Shown piece by piece: positions 9,582 to 18,863 of a stretch of DNA of 34,941 bases. Under the pieces are notes generated by a model. The model made no database searches. It saw nothing but the letters and a program-made list of their open reading frames with translations, and was not told the DNA's origin. The DNA comes from Chlorobiaceae bacterium (GTDB lineage: Bacteria > Bacteroidota > Chlorobiia > Chlorobiales > Chlorobiaceae). The position numbers and the translations under genes were made by a program. How positions within the stretch are numbered: the first letter of the stretch is position 1; the number at the start of each line of letters is the position of its first letter. The stretch is from the NCBI GenBank assembly GCA_013334565.1, contig JAAXXI010000020.1, positions 1-34,941 of the forward strand. The letters are read 5' to 3'.

Positions 9582-11009
9582 TCAACTTTCGAGCGCCTTC
9601 AGCAGCACTTCGTTGACCATCTGCGGATTGGCTTTCCCTTTCATCCTCGCCATGCACTGGCCGACAAAGAAGCCGATCAGCTTCGTTTTGCCTCCGCGGT
9701 AATCGGCAAGCTGCCCCGGATTGGCTTCGAGCACTTCCCGGACGACCGCTTCGATGGCGCCGGAATCCGAAACCTGCGCAAGCCCTTCCTTTTCTACGAT
9801 CTCCGCTGCAGAAAGCATGCTGGCCTGCATCAGCTCGAATACCTGCTTGGCAATGGTGTTGCTTATCTCCCCCCTCGCGATCATGGCGATGAGCCCGCCC
9901 AGCCTTTCCGGCGAAACGGCGAATTCATCGATGTCGAGGTATTTTTCCTTGAGGGTGCGCATCACCTCGCCCATCACCCAGTTCGAGGAAGCCTTGGCGT
10001 CCCCTGAAACCGTGACGGTCTGTTCGAAATAATCGGCCATCGTCCTCTCGACGGTAAGCACGCCCGCATCGTAGGCGGGAATGCCATACTGCGAGACAAA
10101 GCGGCTTGCCCGCACTTCCGGGAATTCCGGAAGCTCCGCCCTCATGCGGTCCAGCATATCCTGGTCCACAAGAACGGGGATAAGGTCCGGATCGGGGAAG
10201 TACCGGTAGTCGTGGGCGTGCTCCTTGCCCCTCATGGAGCGGGTCTCGCCCTTGTCGGCATCCCAGAGGCGGGTTTCCTGCACGATCACGCCGCCGTTTT
10301 CAATGATCTCCCGGTGGCGCTGAGCCTCGTATTCGATCGCTTTTTCGACGTTCTTGAACGAGTTCATGTTCTTGATCTCGGTCCTGGTACCGTACTCGGT
10401 GGAACCGACGGGACGGATCGAAACGTTGGCGTCGCACCGCAGGCTCCCCTCTTCCATGTTGCCGTCCGAGACGCCGAGGTACTGCACGATCTGCCTGAGC
10501 TTCTGGAGATAGGCCGAAGCCTCCTTCGGCGTGCGGATGTCCGGATAGCTCACGATTTCGAGAAGCGGCACGCCGCTGCGGTTCAGATCGATGTAGGTAT
10601 CGTCGCCGATATCGTGGATCGACTTGCCCGCATCCTCCTCGATGTGGATCCTGATGAGGCGGATCTCCCTGCTTCCTTCACCGGCATCGATATGGATCGT
10701 GCCTTCACCGCAGATCGGCTCCTCGTACTGCGAGATCTGGTAGCCTTTGGGCAGGTCGGGATAAAAATAGTTCTTCCTGGCCAGCACCGAATGGGGCGCA
10801 ATGGTGCACCCGAGTGCAAGGCCGAGCTTGACGGCATCCTCCACGACCCTCCTGTTGAGGACCGGAAGGGCGCCCGGCAGCGCAAGGCAGACCGGGCATA
10901 CATTGTTGTTCGCAGGCCTGCCGAACTGAGCGGAACAGCCGCAGAATGCCTTGCTTTCAGTGCTGAGCTGACAGTGGACCTCGAGGCCCACCACTAATTC
11001 ATACTTCAT
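9582..11009 (-). CDS. gatB: Aspartyl/glutamyl-tRNA(Asn/Gln) amidotransferase subunit B
   Basis: About 475 residues, full length. The N-terminus reads [20 protein letters not shown], then CGCSAQF...NVCPVC (the zinc Cys set), [15 protein letters not shown] and the signature [13 protein letters not shown]. The C-terminal YqeY-like tail domain is present ([20 protein letters not shown] and [15 protein letters not shown]). GatB is the kinase/amidotransferase subunit that, with GatA and GatC, converts Glu-tRNA(Gln) or Asp-tRNA(Asn) to the amide form. The ATG at 11009 is preferred to the TTG one codon earlier. gatA and gatC are not nearby. Confidence 0.96.
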   Translation of the reverse strand: MKYELVVGLEVHCQLSTESKAFCGCSAQFGRPANNNVCPVCLALPGALPVLNRRVVEDAVKLGLALGCTIAPHSVLARKNYFYPDLPKGYQISQYEEPICGEGTIHIDAGEGSREIRLIRIHIEEDAGKSIHDIGDDTYIDLNRSGVPLLEIVSYPDIRTPKEASAYLQKLRQIVQYLGVSDGNMEEGSLRCDANVSIRPVGSTEYGTRTEIKNMNSFKNVEKAIEYEAQRHREIIENGGVIVQETRLWDADKGETRSMRGKEHAHDYRYFPDPDLIPVLVDQDMLDRMRAELPEFPEVRASRFVSQYGIPAYDAGVLTVERTMADYFEQTVTVSGDAKASSNWVMGEVMRTLKEKYLDIDEFAVSPERLGGLIAMIARGEISNTIAKQVFELMQASMLSAAEIVEKEGLAQVSDSGAIEAVVREVLEANPGQLADYRGGKTKLIGFFVGQCMARMKGKANPQMVNEVLLKALES

Positions 11010-11116
11010 CAATCAGGTTTGACAATATTATAGATAACCTGGCAGTCCATCCTTCCCGACATGGTAATCCGGGAAGGAAAACTTTCAATCATAGTTCGCA
11101 GCGATAACTCCGATTT

Positions 11117-11296
11117 TGTCATTCTGAGTTCCCCGTAACCAGTCACTACCGAACACGGACTAAGGAACAATACATATTGGGCACGAATTCACTACAAAAC
11201 GGTACTAGTTCATAGAAAGCAAAGCTGAGAATCCATAACTTATTTTTTTATAGAAAGATGGATCCTTCACTCCGCTCTGCTTCATTCAGGATGACA
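11117..11296. repeat. Dispersed inverted-repeat element (TGTCATTCTGA ends), long or composite copy
   Basis: The gap 11010-11489 between gatB and the SYLF gene has no credible gene. This part starts TGTCATTCTGA and ends TCAGGATGACA, an imperfect inverted repeat. Its right end (GGATCCTTCACT then TTCAGGATGACA) is closely related to the 99-bp elements in the CRISPR region. At about 180 bp it is longer than the other copies, so it may be two fragments or an element with an insertion. A lone half-site TGTCATTCTG follows near 11327. Confidence 0.5.
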
Positions 11297-11345
11297 CCTG
11301 TGTTTCAGAACAAACTTCCTGCCCATGTCATTCTGCTCTTTTACT

Positions 11346-11432
11346 TGTCATTCTGAACGAAGTGAAGAATCCATAAGGGGTAAAGTAAAGAAATGGATGC
11401 TTCATTGCGCTTCGCTTTCATTCAGCATGACA
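11346..11432. repeat. MITE-like element with 11-bp TGTCATTCTGA inverted ends
   Basis: An 87-bp unit beginning TGTCATTCTGA and ending TCAGCATGACA (10 of 11 paired). Inside each end are GAAGAATCC on the left and GGATGCTTC on the right, also inverted. It carries no open reading frame. Related copies lie at 12206-12295, 12303-12393, 29992-30090 and 31517-31615. Confidence 0.65.
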
Positions 11433-11489
11433 GACACATTGCATGGATTTCCCTGCGACTTGTTCCTGCCGGATTAATAAACCGGGGAA

Positions 11490-12023
11490 TCAGTAAGCCC
11501 TGTAGGAAAATTTCTGGCCTCCAAGGGTCAATTCAGCCATGAGTCCTGATTTCGGCTTGACGAACACCGCCACACCGTTTGAATAATCGGTGTTGGTGGC
11601 CATGCCCGATTTCACGACGACTGCCGTCGCCTGGGCGCTAAGTTCGAAGTTGCCATGCTTGAAATTGTCGAGCTCACGTTTGTCCTTGAAAAAGATGATT
11701 TCGGCGAACGACTGCCCTCCAAGCTGCGGTCCCACGTTGAGCTGCGTGATTTTCGAATGGCCGATCAGGGCGCCCTGCTCGTAGACGTATCCTTTACCGT
11801 GACCGCCGCCTAACAGGATGATTCCGCCTTTGTAGACGCTGGGAAAAACAACGTACCCGTAAGCATTCTCGAAGAACCGGTCAAGGGACTTGTACTGCTT
11901 GAAAAAAGCCACGGCATTTTCAGCCTTGCGGTGGTCTGCGGGGTCCCACCCGGCTTGCGCTTTCGAAACAACGAGCCCGGCCAGCATAAAGCCAAGCATA
12001 ACGATCCTCATCATCTTCATCAT
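11490..12023 (-). CDS. SYLF-domain (Ysc84-like) secreted lipid-binding protein
   Basis: A 177-residue protein with a signal peptide (IVMLGFMLAGLVVSKAQA) predicted to be cleaved near AQA-G. The rest is the SYLF/Ysc84 domain: FENAYGYVVFPSVYKGGIIL, GGGHGKGYVYEQGALIGHSK, LGGQSFAEIIFFKDKREL and the final GLMAELTLGGQKFSY. SYLF domains bind phosphoinositides in eukaryotes; the bacterial role is not established, and a periplasmic or envelope location is inferred. Several ATG codons cluster at the start (MMKMM), so the exact initiation codon is uncertain. It has no operon partner: repeat-rich gaps flank it on both sides. Confidence 0.85.
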   Translation of the reverse strand: MMKMMRIVMLGFMLAGLVVSKAQAGWDPADHRKAENAVAFFKQYKSLDRFFENAYGYVVFPSVYKGGIILLGGGHGKGYVYEQGALIGHSKITQLNVGPQLGGQSFAEIIFFKDKRELDNFKHGNFELSAQATAVVVKSGMATNTDYSNGVAVFVKPKSGLMAELTLGGQKFSYRAY

Positions 12024-12205
12024 AGCGGTCTTTTTTTGTGGTTAAATAAAATCAAACCATGGTAAACTTGCAATAATCTACAACTTGGAATGTAAGATTT
12101 TCACCTGAAAATCAGGCAGGAGATGTCTGAAGAATGGCCGACACTGTTTAAAAAATTTTACCTCACCGGCGACTATAAGCCGCAAATACAAGCTGAAGAA
12201 AGGTT

Positions 12206-12295
12206 TGTCATTCTGAATGAAGCATCGCGTAATGAAGAATCCACATTCTTTTCAGAACAACAACGTATGGATTCTTCGCTCCGCTCAGAATGACA
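12206..12295. repeat. MITE-like element with perfect 11-bp inverted ends
   Basis: A 90-bp unit: TGTCATTCTGA at the left and TCAGAATGACA at the right are exact inverted complements. Its right 27 bp (12269-12295) is identical to the right end of the next copy. The gap 12024-12504 between the SYLF gene and clpB holds these two elements and no gene that I can support. Confidence 0.7.
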
Positions 12296-12302
12296 CTGCT
12301 GT

Positions 12303-12393
12303 TCGTCATGCTGAACGTAATGAATTCAAATGAAGTATCCATTTCCTTCGCTTTTTCCCCTTTTATGGATTCTTCGCTCCGCTCAGAATGACA
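12303..12393. repeat. MITE-like element, second tandem copy
   Basis: About 91 bp, with a left end diverged to CGTCATGCTGA and a right end CAGAATGACA. The last 27 bp (12367-12393) repeat 12269-12295 exactly. It is adjacent to and in the same orientation as the previous copy. Confidence 0.6.
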
Positions 12394-12504
12394 AGAACAG
12401 GAAATCAATGGATAATAGTCATCCGTTTCATAAAACAGTTGCATTTTTCCGCGGCGACAGGAGGCTTGGGCATCCTGCAGCCGCTGCGGATGAAACTGCG
12501 GACC

Positions 12505-13821
12505 TCAGGCTTCGAGCTCCCGCTTGAGCGCTTCGCGCTCGATTTCGAGACGGCGAATCTCACGGTTGATTCGGTCGAGCTCTTCCGGGCTGCTGTCGAT
12601 TTCCAGCCTGAGCCGCGATGAAGCCTCGTCGATCAGGTCGATGGCCTTGTCGGGCAGGAAGCGGTCGGAGATGTACCGGTTCGAAAGCTCGGCTGCCGCG
12701 ACAAGCGCCGCGTCCTTGATGCGGACGCCATGGTGGATTTCGTACTTTTCCTTCAGCCCCCTGAGGATCGATACCGTATCCTCCACGCTCGGCTGGTCGA
12801 CCAGGACGGTCTGGAACCTGCGTTCGAGGGCGGCATCCTTCTCGATGTGCTTGCGGTACTCGTCGAGGGTGGTCGCACCGATGCAGCGCAGCTCGCCCCT
12901 CGCGAGGGCAGGCTTGAGGATATTGGCCGCGTCCATGGAGCCTTCGGCCGATCCCGCGCCGACAAGCAGGTGGATTTCGTCGATAAAGAGGATGATTTCG
13001 CCTTCCGAGGACTGCACCTCCTTCACGACGGCTTTCAGACGTTCCTCGAACTCGCCGCGGAATTTCGTGCCGGCAACGAGCTGGGCGATATCGAGCGCCG
13101 CGATCTGCTTGCTCTTGAGGTTTTCGGGCACGTCTCCCGCAACGATGCGTTGCGCGATTCCTTCGACGATGGCCGTTTTTCCGACGCCGGGGTCGCCGAT
13201 GAGCACGGGATTGTTTTTCGTCCTCCGGCTCAGGATCTGAAGCACCCTGCGGATCTCCTCGTCACGTCCGATCACCGGATCGAGCTTGCCCTGTCTCGCC
13301 TGGTCATTCAGGTTTCGGGAATATTTCTTCAGCGAGTTGTAGGTTTCCTCTGCACTCTGGCTCGTCACCCGCTGTGAGCCCCTGATCGTGGAGAGCACCT
13401 TGAGGATCGAATTGCGGTCGATGCCTGCGTCCTGGAGCATGCGCGACAGGGTGGTCCCGGTTTCGCTCATGGCGATGAAGAGGTGTTCCGAGCTGATGTA
13501 TTCGTCCTTGAGCGCTTCCGCTTCTTTCAGGGAGGCATCGAGGACCTTTCCGAGGTTCTGCGACAGGTATTGCCCTGTAGCCGAGGCTCCCGTCACTTTC
13601 GGGATCCTTTCGATCTGCCTGTCGAGGGCCGCGAGCAGGTTATCCACCGGGGCTTCGAGCTTCTGCGCTATCTGGACGGCGATGCTGCTCCGGTCTTCGA
13701 GCATCGCAAGAAGCAGGTGTTCGGGTTCGATCTGCTGGTGCTGCCTGCTGCCCGCAAGGGTTGCCGCCGCCTGCAGCGCTTCCTGTGCCTTGATGGTAAA
13801 TTTGTTCGGGTCAAACTGCAT
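12505..13821 (-). CDS. clpB: ClpB N-terminal half (N domain plus first AAA+ module)
   Basis: The protein is only 438 residues; full ClpB is about 860. It contains the Clp N domain ([19 protein letters not shown] and [13 protein letters not shown]), the linker, and the complete first ATPase module: Walker A GDPGVGKT, pore loop [12 protein letters not shown], Walker [10 protein letters not shown], sensor and Arg-finger region ([27 protein letters not shown]). It ends in [16 protein letters not shown], the first turns of the coiled-coil M domain, and then TGA. The three frames downstream show no M-domain or NBD2 sequence, so this is not a nearby frameshift. From memory, unverified, Chlorobium tepidum also has short ClpB genes, so a split chaperone with its second half encoded elsewhere is plausible. 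Confidence 0.9.
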   Translation of the reverse strand: MQFDPNKFTIKAQEALQAAATLAGSRQHQQIEPEHLLLAMLEDRSSIAVQIAQKLEAPVDNLLAALDRQIERIPKVTGASATGQYLSQNLGKVLDASLKEAEALKDEYISSEHLFIAMSETGTTLSRMLQDAGIDRNSILKVLSTIRGSQRVTSQSAEETYNSLKKYSRNLNDQARQGKLDPVIGRDEEIRRVLQILSRRTKNNPVLIGDPGVGKTAIVEGIAQRIVAGDVPENLKSKQIAALDIAQLVAGTKFRGEFEERLKAVVKEVQSSEGEIILFIDEIHLLVGAGSAEGSMDAANILKPALARGELRCIGATTLDEYRKHIEKDAALERRFQTVLVDQPSVEDTVSILRGLKEKYEIHHGVRIKDAALVAAAELSNRYISDRFLPDKAIDLIDEASSRLRLEIDSSPEELDRINREIRRLEIEREALKRELEA

Positions 13822-13864
13822 GGTTCCTGAATGTTATTCTGGTTATCCGTTTTCAGCCAATGGT

Positions 13865-13886
13865 CCCCGGAAAATTTCAGCCGGGG
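13865..13886. promoter_or_regulatory. Stem-loop upstream of clpB
   Basis: CCCCGG (13865-13870) pairs with CCGGGG (13881-13886) around a 10-nt A/T-rich loop, about 45 nt upstream of the clpB start. No T-run follows on either strand, so it is not a standard terminator. It is not the CIRCE heat-shock operator. It could be a 5' UTR structure or chance. Confidence 0.3.
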
Positions 13887-14056
13887 GTAAATCGCCTATC
13901 TATAACAACGTAAACGCCGAAAAAGTTAACGCCTCCGGCAAAACGGCACGACGGGCAGGGACGGGCAGAAGAATAAAAGACAAGGTAAAGCTGACAGGGA
14001 GGAACGGATCGGCCCGCAACAGGCTGCGAATCAGCGTGGAGAGTAAAAAAAGAAAA

Positions 14057-14095
14057 CCGGAGCAGCCTCGATGCTGTTTGTCGAGGCTGCTCCGG
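14057..14095 (-). terminator. Rho-independent terminator downstream of the small proline-rich gene
   Basis: A perfect 15-bp GC-rich stem (14057-14071 with 14081-14095) has a 9-nt loop. On the minus strand it is followed by TTTTCTTTTTTT (complement of 14045-14056). It lies about 30 nt past the stop of the 14124-14513 gene and so ends the batA-batB transcript direction. The surrounding gap 13822-14123 has no other gene. Confidence 0.88.
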
Positions 14096-14123
14096 CAGAA
14101 TGGGGTATTTGCGAAGCGCAGCG

Positions 14124-14513
14124 TTACTCTTCCGAAACAGGCTGTTCCGGTTCGGGTATCCGGGGAACGGGCATCCGGGGGGCAGGCTGCGGGGAAACCG
14201 GTTCCTGCGGTGCGGATTTTTCCAGTAATGGAGGAAGCGGTGTTTTCGACAGGTTTTTGGCTACCGCCATGGTTACGAGCCTGAGGATCTGGGCCCCGCT
14301 CACAAGCAGTTCGGCGCCTTTTTCCTTGATGCGGTTCTGGATGGCTATCTGCCCTTTGAAATAGTCGACGCTTGCAGGGTCATAGTTGCCCTGGCTGACA
14401 TAGGCATCGATGGTTTCTTCGGCTTCCTGGGCGGACATGTTCAGGACTTTCAACCCAAGTCTCGCCCTTTCGATAGGATCGAGGATTTTCTGTCCGGTGG
14501 TTTCTGGCTCCAT
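14124..14513 (-). CDS. Hypothetical protein with Pro-rich C-terminal tail
   Basis: 129 residues from the ATG at 14513. I do not recognise the family. Residues 1-85 look helical (DPIERARLGLKVLNMSAQEA, DAYVSQGNYDPASVDYFKGQ, AELLVSGAQILRLVTMAVAK). The last 40 residues are a low-complexity P/E/V tail (PAPRMPVPRIPEPEQPVSEE). No signal peptide or membrane helix is evident. It follows batB after a 255-bp gap on the same strand and is closed by a strong terminator, which supports it being a real transcribed gene. An in-frame TTG two codons upstream is an alternative start. Confidence 0.6.
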   Translation of the reverse strand: MEPETTGQKILDPIERARLGLKVLNMSAQEAEETIDAYVSQGNYDPASVDYFKGQIAIQNRIKEKGAELLVSGAQILRLVTMAVAKNLSKTPLPPLLEKSAPQEPVSPQPAPRMPVPRIPEPEQPVSEE

Positions 14514-14519
14514 GGTCAA

Positions 14520-14768
14520 GGATGGTTTTCGACTGAAGGGAACCTCTGTCTATTGTCGTGAGAAACACGAGTGCAAGGCGGATGGAGCGGAGAAACCGGA
14601 TTGTACTTGAAGTACATGAGGATTTCGAGCACCACCCAACGCGGCAACAGGGCTTCGAAACAAATAAAAGAGGTACCCCGAAAAGACTCTGCCTGCAAGG
14701 TACTTCTGAACATCTAATGTAACATTTTTCCCTCAAGAAAGCATCACGCTTGTTAATCCGGCCTGCCG
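14520..14768. other. Gap between batB and the hypothetical gene, holding a likely dispersed repeat
   Basis: No convincing gene. From about 14555 to 14690 the sequence (including GTACTTGAAGTACATGAGGA and CGCGGCAACAGGGCTTCG) resembles an intergenic repeat that I associate with several environmental genomes; this is memory, not a search. Short frames through it have no ribosome site and no recognisable product. Confidence 0.35.
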
Positions 14769-15791
14769 TCAGCGTTTCATCCCCCTGCCCCTGCAGGTCA
14801 TGGTTTCGGTAAAGAGCAGGAAAAATGCTGCTGCAAGGAACCAGTGTTCGAGTGGCATGCTTTCCGACGGCTGGATGACCCAGCGGGAAGAAGCCGCGAT
14901 CCTGTTGATGGAGGCCGAGACTTCGGTGAAGGCCGACTGCCCTTCCGTGCTGCGGAACCAGGAACCTCCGGACTCGAGCGCCAGCGCGCGGAGCGCCTGC
15001 GGGCTGTAGCTTGTGGTCACCGCCCGGCCGTTCGCATCCCTCTTGACGGCGGTACCGGAAGGACCTGTCGGAATGACCGTCGGGCGTTCCGTTCCGACGC
15101 CGACGACGAACAGATGAACGCCCGCTTTTTTAAGTTTTTCCGCGGAGGATTTGAAATCCCCCGGATGGTCCTCTCCGTCGCTGACAAGCACGACGATTTT
15201 CTCACCTGCCGTTCCCCCGGCAACCCTCCTGTCGGACTCGGGATAGAGAATACGCCCGGCAAGATCGAGCGCGGGACGGAAGTCGGTGCCCTGGTCGTCG
15301 ATGAGGTCCGGCGACGCCATGCCGAGCAGGGCATCGAAGGCATCTGCGTCCGTCGTGAGCGGACACTGGATGAACGGTTCGCCGGCAAACAGCAGGATAG
15401 CCCTCCGGCCTCCCTTTACCGCACGGCAGATACGGACGATCTCCGCTTTCGCCTGGCCGAGGCGGTCGGGCGTCACGTCGCGGGCCGACATGCTCCGCGA
15501 GACATCGAGCATGAACACGATGTCCACCCCTTTGCGCAGGACCGGCTTTCCACCGTTACACAACCTCGGGCCGGTCATGGCGAAAAGCGCCAGGGCTATG
15601 GAAAGGAAAATCATGATCTTCCTGGTGACGAGGAGCCTGAAGGAAACGGCCGGCATCATGTTGGCGGCAAGGAACGGGCTGACGACATCCTCGCGCGCAT
15701 GGAGCAGCCTCACGAGGCCATGGTTCAGCAGCACCGCAAGAGGGATGAGCAGCAGCAGATAACCGATATTTTCAGGCCAGGCGAAACACAT
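14769..15791 (-). CDS. batB: BatB-like von Willebrand factor A membrane protein
   Basis: About 340 residues from the ATG at 15791, chosen because GGAGAATAT lies directly upstream; an in-frame TTG at 15809 is weaker. Two N-terminal membrane helices (IGYLLLLIPLAVLL and IMIFLSIALALFAMTGP) precede a VWA domain with an intact MIDAS (DVSRSMSARD, DxSxS). Then come GRRAILLFAGEPFIQCPLTT, KIVVLVSDGEDHPGDF (the second metal-ligand Asp region) and a C-terminal helix (HWFLAAAFFLLF). Bat proteins were first linked to aerotolerance in Bacteroides; their biochemical role is unclear. It lies 21 nt after batA. Confidence 0.9.
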   Translation of the reverse strand: MCFAWPENIGYLLLLIPLAVLLNHGLVRLLHAREDVVSPFLAANMMPAVSFRLLVTRKIMIFLSIALALFAMTGPRLCNGGKPVLRKGVDIVFMLDVSRSMSARDVTPDRLGQAKAEIVRICRAVKGGRRAILLFAGEPFIQCPLTTDADAFDALLGMASPDLIDDQGTDFRPALDLAGRILYPESDRRVAGGTAGEKIVVLVSDGEDHPGDFKSSAEKLKKAGVHLFVVGVGTERPTVIPTGPSGTAVKRDANGRAVTTSYSPQALRALALESGGSWFRSTEGQSAFTEVSASINRIAASSRWVIQPSESMPLEHWFLAAAFFLLFTETMTCRGRGMKR

Positions 15792-15812
15792 ATATTCTCC
15801 GGTTTTCAAAAC

Positions 15813-16823
15813 TCACGGTATCCTCAACAGGCGCGTATTCGAAAGCAGCACATCGATCAGGAGCAGGACGAGGGCTGAATAAACCAGCTGGAAGAACAGG
15901 CCCGAACGGTGCTCCTCGATATGCCCCGTCAGCCGCTTCTTCTCGATCCTGTCTATCGCCGCGACCGTCCTCTGCATTGCGGACGGGTCCTCGACCCGGT
16001 AATACTCCCCGCCGGTCATTTTCGCTATCGATTTCAGGGTCTCGTCGTCGATGGTTTTGTGGCTTTCGCCCTGGCCGGTAGGCCCGGCGCGATCACCGGC
16101 CACCGCGAAAGCGGCATTGATGGCGTAAATCCTGATGCCGTTGTGCAGGGCGAGCTCCGCGGCCGTCGAGGGCCAGACTTCGCCGGTATTGTTCTCACCG
16201 TCGGTTATCAGGATCACGGCTTTGTGCTGCGATTCCGAGGACTTCAGCCTGTTGAGCGAAATGAGGATGGCGGTGCCTATCGCCGTTCCGTCGTCCTGGA
16301 TGAGGTCCGGGGAGAGACGGTCGATCAGCATGGCCAGCACTTCGTGGTCGAGCGTGAGCGGGCACTGGGTGTACCCCCTGCCCCTGAACACCACGAGCCC
16401 GATCCTGTCGTTCGTCCGACGGAGCACGAAGCTGCGTGCAACCTTTTTCGCGGCATCGAGCCTGCTTTCACCGGCGAAGTCCTTCTGCAACATCGATTCC
16501 GAAACATCGAGCGCAAGCATCACATCGATGCCTTTCGATTCGGCTTCCGACTGGCGCACCAGGAGCCTCGGTCCGGACAGGGCGGTGAGAAACAGCAGCA
16601 GCGTCCCCCAGCGCAGCCACCGGGGAAGCGTAATCACGGCGCGGCTGGCGCCGAATCCAGCATCCCTGAGCTTTTCGAGGCCGGGAAACTGCATGACCGG
16701 ATACGAACCCCGCTTCTCCCTCCAGCGGAGGAACAGAAATGCCGCCACCATCAACGGCACCAGCAGGAACCATCTGGGTTCATCCACTTCGATACGGGGT
16801 ATCTGCGAAAACCATTCCTGCAT
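15813..16823 (-). CDS. batA: BatA-like von Willebrand factor A membrane protein
   Basis: 336 residues: an N-terminal helix (WFLLVPLMVAAFLFLRW), a second helix (LRWGTLLLFLTALSGPRLLV), a VWA domain with MIDAS DVSESM, DRIGLVVFRGRGYTQCPLT, AVILITDGENNTGEVWP, and a C-terminal helix (LVYSALVLLLIDVLL). This is the standard BatA plan, paired with BatB. In the usual operon it follows MoxR, DUF58 and BatD-like genes. Here those partners begin at 33319, beyond the CRISPR island. The 263 nt upstream (16824-17086) hold no gene I can support, and must supply any new promoter. Confidence 0.9.
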   Translation of the reverse strand: MQEWFSQIPRIEVDEPRWFLLVPLMVAAFLFLRWREKRGSYPVMQFPGLEKLRDAGFGASRAVITLPRWLRWGTLLLFLTALSGPRLLVRQSEAESKGIDVMLALDVSESMLQKDFAGESRLDAAKKVARSFVLRRTNDRIGLVVFRGRGYTQCPLTLDHEVLAMLIDRLSPDLIQDDGTAIGTAILISLNRLKSSESQHKAVILITDGENNTGEVWPSTAAELALHNGIRIYAINAAFAVAGDRAGPTGQGESHKTIDDETLKSIAKMTGGEYYRVEDPSAMQRTVAAIDRIEKKRLTGHIEEHRSGLFFQLVYSALVLLLIDVLLSNTRLLRIP

Positions 16824-17086
16824 GGAACTTCGTTATATCTGTTCTGAAAGGCGGAAAGTTATCAGCATCCGGACATGCAATCTTGAAGCTGTCGTGAGCA
16901 GCACACTGAAACACTGCTCAGGCGGTTCAATTGCCGATAAACCCCCGCAATGGCATGTCTGCAAGATACGTTGAAAAAATACGATCTTTCGCCATATACG
17001 AGCAATCATCTCAAGCATGAAAAGAGTTTGCGCACATAGCGATGGCGAGTGGACTAATAGAAAAGTACGGATAGGAAATATCCTCA

Positions 17087-17881
17087 TCAATGCATATCGA
17101 CTTTCACCATGCCGAACCCCTGGGAATTTTTTTCCCCGAATCCGCACTCGTAGCCGATCTCCGTCAGCTCCTTCGGCGCCTCAAGCCGGAAAGGAGCAAG
17201 GGTGCCCCTGACTTTGATTTCGTCTGAACGGCCTTCCTTCAATGTTATGAGTTTCTGCACCCTGCCGCCCATCTTGGCGACATACAATTGGTCGATGGTA
17301 AACGCGAAACCGGATGGGTCACCGGCATATTCCCTGCCATGCAGCGCATGGTATTTCCGGCAGAGATTTTCCAGCAACACCCTTTCGAACTCCTGATCAC
17401 CGGGATAGAGATACTGTGGATTTTTTTCATGATCCGGCTTTATGGAGCACACCAGCGGCGACAGCATGATGAAGCGCATATCCCCGGAAAATTCAGGAGG
17501 ATCGAGCTTGCGCACGGTCTCCACCCTGAACCGCTCCTTTCCGACCGACACCAGAGGCTCATGCAGAAGCCCGACCACAAGATGTTCGATAAACTCTTCC
17601 TTCGGAGAGGATATGGTGAAATGCAGCTGTCGCGATCCCGTGCTCATCGTTCCGTTGTCGTGCATCACCCATTTCCGGTGGTTTGAGGGATAGAGAGGTG
17701 AAAAAGTAAACAGCTTGAATGCCCTGTTCTGCAGCGGGTAACCCTGCTCATGCAACCGTGCCGCATACTCGCTCGAACTTCTGTCAACGATATTGTAGAT
17801 GAGGGAGGAAAGAAGATAGGAGTTGTTGATTGGTAATGTCACCGAATGGTTTCGATGCGAAAGCTCGAGGGTAATGCGCAT
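17087..17881 (-). CDS. cas6: Cas6 CRISPR repeat endoribonuclease
   Basis: 264 residues. The N-terminal ferredoxin-like half carries ARLHEQGYPLQNRAFKLFTF; His44 in LHEQGY is at the usual catalytic-histidine position. The C-terminus has the Gly-rich loop GYECGFGEKNSQGFGMVKV that marks Cas6. Cas6 cuts pre-crRNA 8 nt upstream of the repeat end; the arrays in this window fit, with a small hairpin followed by ATTGCGAC as the last 8 nt. It is the last gene of the minus-strand cas operon, 89 nt after the preceding RAMP gene and without a clear Shine-Dalgarno. It is the only crRNA processing enzyme visible. Confidence 0.92.
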   Translation of the reverse strand: MRITLELSHRNHSVTLPINNSYLLSSLIYNIVDRSSSEYAARLHEQGYPLQNRAFKLFTFSPLYPSNHRKWVMHDNGTMSTGSRQLHFTISSPKEEFIEHLVVGLLHEPLVSVGKERFRVETVRKLDPPEFSGDMRFIMLSPLVCSIKPDHEKNPQYLYPGDQEFERVLLENLCRKYHALHGREYAGDPSGFAFTIDQLYVAKMGGRVQKLITLKEGRSDEIKVRGTLAPFRLEAPKELTEIGYECGFGEKNSQGFGMVKVDMH

Positions 17882-17970
17882 GGCGTTTCAATTAAAACGG
17901 TTCACATATGTCTAATCAATAACACCAATCGATTCTATTTGAATCATTTACTCGATTTAAATCATATGAA

Positions 17971-18828
17971 CTATTTTTCCCACACACCATATTTACCTAT
18001 GCGAAAATCGCAAGGTTTGAGCAGTCTACTGCCGGGAGTAAAGCAAACACTATTATAAGCAAGATATTGTCCGGCATAGTGGTTTTGTGGTAAATCAGCT
18101 CTCCATTCACGCCCAACAAGAGGCTCAATATTTCCATGGGCTTCAACGCTGTCTGCTTTCGTATGCGCGAACAGTCGCATATCCGTACCTTCTTCATATC
18201 TGATAATCGGTTCTTGCCCATCAATGAATTGAGCTTTCCCGTTAAATAACTCAACTACACCTTTAAGAAGCGAACACTCTTCCAGGTAAACGTCGCCCCA
18301 GCCGTATGATCGTTCACCACCGAACTGAAGTCGTTCGAGAGCGGGTCGCCATTTTAAGTTCAACCCGTCCTTGATGAAAACATAACCAGTCAGAAACACC
18401 TGTTGTGGAGTTTCTTCAATGGTCCATGGAGAAATAAACTCAGTTTCGTGAAGTGAGGCTTCTTCAGCTGACTGTGCGGGATAGGAAAGAGCTGTGGAGG
18501 CGTAACCTCTTAGAACCCTGCGCCTGAAATGCTCTGGCTTGTGCCAAGGCCACAGGACTTCATCCGTTCCGTCAGATCTTCGAAGCGTCGGATAAAAGTA
18601 TGTGAAAGCGATCTCATTATGGATTTGCTCTCCAACAATCCTGTATGCTTCGTGACCTTTCTCATTCAATAATTCAGGGCTGTTTCTGGTTATGCGCATT
18701 GCAAGTGCACCCCAGAAAACTCTGCCAGTAACAAAACTATAGGAACGTTGAAGGTTTCCCGTCTTCCCATTACCTATATGCATTGGCGAACAAAGACGGA
18801 ATCTGACATGATAGGCTTGCCAGGTCAT
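17971..18828 (-). CDS. RAMP-superfamily subunit (Cas5/Cmr3 or Csx10-like) of the type III complex
   Basis: 285 residues. The N-terminal RAMP strand and loop are FRLCSPMHIGNGKTGN then VTGRVFWGALAMRITR. A Gly-rich loop, LQFGGERSYGWGDVYL, lies near residues 180-195, and RGYASTALSYPAQSAEEASL resembles the Csx10-type central segment. Exact subunit assignment is uncertain: by elimination it could fill the Cas5 (Cmr3) slot that binds the crRNA 5' tag. AAGGAG precedes the start at good spacing. It follows the small subunit by 35 nt in the operon. Confidence 0.7.
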   Translation of the reverse strand: MTWQAYHVRFRLCSPMHIGNGKTGNLQRSYSFVTGRVFWGALAMRITRNSPELLNEKGHEAYRIVGEQIHNEIAFTYFYPTLRRSDGTDEVLWPWHKPEHFRRRVLRGYASTALSYPAQSAEEASLHETEFISPWTIEETPQQVFLTGYVFIKDGLNLKWRPALERLQFGGERSYGWGDVYLEECSLLKGVVELFNGKAQFIDGQEPIIRYEEGTDMRLFAHTKADSVEAHGNIEPLVGREWRADLPQNHYAGQYLAYNSVCFTPGSRLLKPCDFRIGKYGVWEK

Positions 18829-18863
18829 GTATTCTCCTTCTTGTGAAGATTATCAACTATCAG

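Noticed and set aside
12208..12444. Minus-strand frame containing CSCHSERSEESIKG
   Set aside because: It is a translation of the TGTCATTCTGA dispersed repeats, a familiar artefact of such elements.
16833..17147. Minus-strand frame of 104 codons between batA and cas6
   Set aside because: It overlaps the end of cas6, has no ribosome site and no recognisable domain.
17876..17905. GTTTCAATTAAAAC upstream of cas6, resembling the start of common CRISPR repeats
   Set aside because: It occurs once, does not match the repeat of this locus, and lies at a normal position for a 5' untranslated region.
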